Positions 6,156-8,732 of a DNA stretch of 8,732 nucleotides are shown in pieces. Within the stretch, counting starts at the first letter, position 1, and the number at the start of each line of letters is the position of its first letter. Both the position numbers and the translations under genes were made by a program. Below the pieces are notes generated by a model. It worked only from the letters and a program-made list of their open reading frames with translations. It was not told where the DNA came from and ran no database searches. The stretch spans positions 1 to 8,732 of the forward strand of contig PXYR01000073.1 of the NCBI GenBank assembly GCA_003023665.1, given 5' to 3'. The stretch comes from Bacteroidota bacterium (GTDB lineage: Bacteria; Bacteroidota; Bacteroidia; Flavobacteriales; Schleiferiaceae).

Positions 6156-6824
6156 TTGGCTGCTGATTTAAATATTATTTACCAAGACAATCACCTTATT
6201 GCGGTCAATAAGCGAGCAGGTGATTTAGTTCAAGGAGACCATACAGGTGATGTACCGCTTCCTGATCATATCAAAGCGTATCTAAAACATAAATTCAATA
6301 AACCAGGAAATGTCTTTTGCGGTGTGATTCACAGATTGGATCGACCAACCACCGGGGTCGTACTCTTTGCTCGCACTTCTAAAGGACTAGAGCGTATGAA
6401 TAAGGCATTCAAAGAGCGCCAAATCAAAAAAACTTATTGGGCGCTTGTAGAAGGTCGACTAGAAGGTGAAGATTCGTTAAGACACTTTCTTAAGAAGAAT
6501 AGTAAAAACAATAAATCAACTGTCTTCAAAAAAGCAGAAGTAGGTGCTAAAGAGGCACAATTAAGCTACCGAGTAATAAAAACTGGGGATAATTATTCTT
6601 TACTAGAAGTTGAACTAGATACCGGAAGACATCATCAAATTAGGGCACAGTTTGCCGCTATAGGACATGCTATTAAGGGTGATGTGAAATATGGTGCTAG
6701 AAGAGCAGAACGCGACAAGAGTATTTGTTTACACGCAAAAACGCTTGGCTTTATACATCCTGTAAGTGGAGAAAAAATAGAAATTGAAGCTAGCTCCCCC
6801 GAAAGTTTCAAGCCATTTACCTAA
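6156..6824 (+). CDS. RluA-family RNA pseudouridine synthase, probable TTG start
   Basis: Isomerises specific uridines to pseudouridine in rRNA or tRNA. The catalytic motif HRLDRPTTG lies at residues 59-67, with Asp62 the nucleophile. IYQDNHLIAVNKRAG (8-22) is the usual family opening, and TGRHHQIRAQFAAIGHAIKG (156-175) the conserved C-terminal block. At 222 residues and without an S4 domain it resembles short RluA-type enzymes (E. coli RluA, 219), but the target site cannot be deduced. No in-frame ATG exists before the conserved opening; the next in-frame methionine is residue 81, beyond the catalytic motif. TTG at 6156 is the only plausible start. It lies three bases after the panB TAG and in the same frame as panB, so translation probably depends on reinitiation by ribosomes ending panB. 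The stop at 6822-6824 overlaps the end of the convergent priA. Family firm, start fairly sure, specificity unknown. Confidence 0.92.
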   Translation: MAADLNIIYQDNHLIAVNKRAGDLVQGDHTGDVPLPDHIKAYLKHKFNKPGNVFCGVIHRLDRPTTGVVLFARTSKGLERMNKAFKERQIKKTYWALVEGRLEGEDSLRHFLKKNSKNNKSTVFKKAEVGAKEAQLSYRVIKTGDNYSLLEVELDTGRHHQIRAQFAAIGHAIKGDVKYGARRAERDKSICLHAKTLGFIHPVSGEKIEIEASSPESFKPFT

Positions 6825-8732
6825 GAATTGGGATCTACATCATAAATCACCTTGACGCGATGAAACTCAGGACTCATTAAAACTTCTTGGTGGGCTTTTG
6901 TAATACGATCACGAACCTTTATTCCAACGCTATTTTTGTCCACCTTGATGATAATTTGCATTTGGTACAAATTCTTCAATCTGGCAATAGGAGCGTATTC
7001 CGGACCTAGAAATCGGTCTCCAATTTTACTTCTTAAGGAACGTGCGAATTCTGAAGCAGCGCGCTCAAGCAACCTGTGATCTCTGTGCTTTATGGTGATG
7101 GTAATCAGTCGCACATAAGGAGGGTATCCATACTCATTTCTTACTACCAGCTCTCTTTGTAGCATTCCGTCGTAATCATGATTCATGGCCATCTGAATGA
7201 TGGCGTGTCGGGGCTTCATGCTTTGAATAACAACTTTTCCTTTTGAGGTTCTACGCCCGGTACGACCGCTTACTTGTTCAATTAATTGAAAGGCTCTTTC
7301 ATTTGCCCTAAAGTCCGGATAACTCAACAAATTATCTGCAGACATAATTCCAACGAGCCCTACTCTATCAAAATCCAACCCCTTGGTTACCATTTGTGTA
7401 CCTACTAAAATATCGACTTCACCTTCTTCAACGCTCCTTATTAAATCGCCAAAAGCATGCTTTCCTCTAGTGGTGTCTAAATCCATTCGTTTAACTCTTG
7501 CTTTTGGAAAGAGCTCCGATGCTTCTTCTGCAATTTGCTCTGTACCAAAACCCTTATGTAAAACGCTATGACCACCACAAGAAGAACACTTCATCACGGG
7601 CGGTACTTGATACCCGCAATAGTGACACTTTAATTGATTGGACGCTTTATGATACGTTAATGAAATATCACACCTTGTGCATCCCTCAACATGGCCGCAA
7701 GTTTGACATTGTTGAAACGTACTAAAGCCTCGCCTATTTTGAAAAAGAATAATGCTCTCCCCTTTTTGCAGCGTTTGGCGCATTGCATCTACTAGCTCAA
7801 TGGAGAAATTCCCCTTGACTTCACGTCGCTCTTTAGCGCCCACCATATCCACCACTTCAAGTTCCGGAAGCGGCGCAGTATGAAATCGATTAAACAACTG
7901 TACCAAGTGATAGCGTCCTAATTTTGCATTATACATGCTGTCTAAGGATGGTGTGGCAGAACCCAAGAGTATGGAACATCCGCGCTGATTAGCCATCCAT
8001 ACAGCTGTATCCCTAGCTTGGTATCGTGGAGAAGGTTCAAATTGTTTAAAACTACCCTCATGCTCTTCGTCCACTATGATCAGTCCTAGGTCTGGCATAG
8101 GCATGAAAACAGCAGATCGTGCACCTAGAATCAACAAAGGCTCATTGTTCTCTAGGGATTCTCTCCAAGCGGCTAATCTTTCTGCAGGTGTAAACCTACT
8201 GTGACTCACTGCAACCGTAAAATGAACCCTTAATCGACTAATTAATTGAGTGGTTAGTGCGATTTCCGGGAGTAGGTAAAGAACACGTTTATGTGTTTTA
8301 AATGCATTTTTTATGAGCTCAATATAAACCTCTGTTTTTCCAGAGGCAGTCACTCCATGAAGCAATGTAGGCTTGCGCTCTTTAAAGCCTTTCTCTATGT
8401 TCTCCAATGCAGCAGTTTGATGCGCGCTAAGCAATATTTTGGAATTTGGAGCCGATGCTGCCGTTGTCCCATCTACTTCCTCAATTTCTTCAATCAAGGC
8501 CTTCTTTTTTAAAGCGATAATCTGAGGACTTTCAATCTGATTTTTTTTTCGAAACGCTCTAGAGTCTATCCATTTATTTTCACTTCCACAGGCAGCAACT
8601 AAACTCAAAAGGGCTTGGGTTTGTTTCTCGCTTCTAGAGGTTTCAGAGAACGCATCATCTAATCGATTGAGCACATCAGGTGAAATTCTAAGCAGTTTTC
8701 GCCGCTTGGCACGAGCAACCTTCTTTAACTCC
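6821..8732 (-). CDS. priA: Primosomal protein N' (PriA replication-restart helicase), N-terminus beyond the right edge
   Basis: A superfamily 2 DNA helicase that recognises stalled or abandoned replication forks and reloads the replicative helicase. The frame is open to the last base of the window, giving 636 codons. Family members have roughly 730-830 residues, so the N-terminal 3'-DNA-binding domain is mostly outside. Numbering from the first whole codon (8731): Walker A GVTASGKT at 126-133 (bases 8333-8356), Walker B DEEH at 221-224, GSATP at 257-261, and QNRRG at 331-335. Eight zinc-binding cysteines follow at 342, 345, 351, 354, 369, 372, 382 and 385, in the C-x2-C pairs characteristic of PriA. 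Then come GTQMVTKG at 444-451 and the arginine-finger motif QVSGRTGR at 486-493. The C-terminal domain ends with DVDPNS. All helicase and zinc motifs are intact. A GTG at 8674 is not a real start, because the frame continues upstream. The stop shares bases with the end of the convergent pseudouridine synthase gene. Confidence 0.97.
   Translation of the reverse strand, partial: ELKKVARAKRRKLLRISPDVLNRLDDAFSETSRSEKQTQALLSLVAACGSENKWIDSRAFRKKNQIESPQIIALKKKALIEEIEEVDGTTAASAPNSKILLSAHQTAALENIEKGFKERKPTLLHGVTASGKTEVYIELIKNAFKTHKRVLYLLPEIALTTQLISRLRVHFTVAVSHSRFTPAERLAAWRESLENNEPLLILGARSAVFMPMPDLGLIIVDEEHEGSFKQFEPSPRYQARDTAVWMANQRGCSILLGSATPSLDSMYNAKLGRYHLVQLFNRFHTAPLPELEVVDMVGAKERREVKGNFSIELVDAMRQTLQKGESIILFQNRRGFSTFQQCQTCGHVEGCTRCDISLTYHKASNQLKCHYCGYQVPPVMKCSSCGGHSVLHKGFGTEQIAEEASELFPKARVKRMDLDTTRGKHAFGDLIRSVEEGEVDILVGTQMVTKGLDFDRVGLVGIMSADNLLSYPDFRANERAFQLIEQVSGRTGRRTSKGKVVIQSMKPRHAIIQMAMNHDYDGMLQRELVVRNEYGYPPYVRLITITIKHRDHRLLERAASEFARSLRSKIGDRFLGPEYAPIARLKNLYQMQIIIKVDKNSVGIKVRDRITKAHQEVLMSPEFHRVKVIYDVDPNS

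Noticed and set aside
6127..6171. ATG at 6127 as an alternative start of the pseudouridine synthase, implying a frameshift
   Set aside because: It is in a different frame, reaches TAA after 14 codons, and panB already reads normally through this stretch. The TTG at 6156 gives an intact family N-terminus without any frameshift.
8672..8674. GTG at 8674 as the start of a 617-residue PriA
   Set aside because: The frame continues upstream to the window edge, and PriA should have an N-terminal DNA-binding domain before this point. The codon encodes an internal valine.

Overview
The window looks like a conserved housekeeping stretch of a Bacteroidota chromosome, most likely a flavobacterium-like member. 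The evidence is indirect. None of the gene starts I can read has a Shine-Dalgarno sequence, and several are preceded by A/T-rich leaders. There is a Bacteroidota-style lipoprotein and a secreted protein with an ANA|Q signal-peptide end. PanB, DnaK, PriA and the RluA-type enzyme all have the sequence flavour I associate with this phylum. I cannot name a genus from the sequence alone.

Layout from left to right. (1) Positions 1-274, minus strand: the first 91 codons of a secreted protein that runs off the left edge. (2) 365-2050, minus: a sodium:alanine/glycine symporter (AGCS family) with an extra soluble segment of about 110 residues. (3) 2090-2122: a strong intrinsic terminator with a perfect 12-bp stem, pointing away from dnaK. 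(4) 2144-4048, minus: dnaK. (5) 4210-5256, minus: a lipoprotein of unknown function. (6) A 71-bp divergent promoter region. (7) 5328-6152, plus: panB. (8) 6156-6824, plus: an RluA-family pseudouridine synthase that starts at a TTG three bases after the panB stop. (9) 6821-8732, minus: priA, meeting the pseudouridine synthase gene tail to tail with a 4-bp overlap and running off the right edge, so about 636 codons of its C-terminal part are present.

The genes do not form one pathway. PanB makes ketopantoate for coenzyme A, the RluA-type protein modifies RNA, DnaK folds proteins, PriA restarts replication forks, and the AGCS protein imports small amino acids. The only probable operon is panB with the pseudouridine synthase gene. 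dnaK appears to be a single-gene unit closed by its own terminator. No gap without a gene exceeds 161 bp. I found no tRNA, rRNA, CRISPR array, insertion sequence, integrase or other sign of an accessory region.

I found no convincing new biological system. The points most worth a second look are the inserted segment in the AGCS transporter, the in-frame TAG-AAC-TTG junction between panB and the pseudouridine synthase gene, and the orphan lipoprotein with a cysteine-rich C-terminus.
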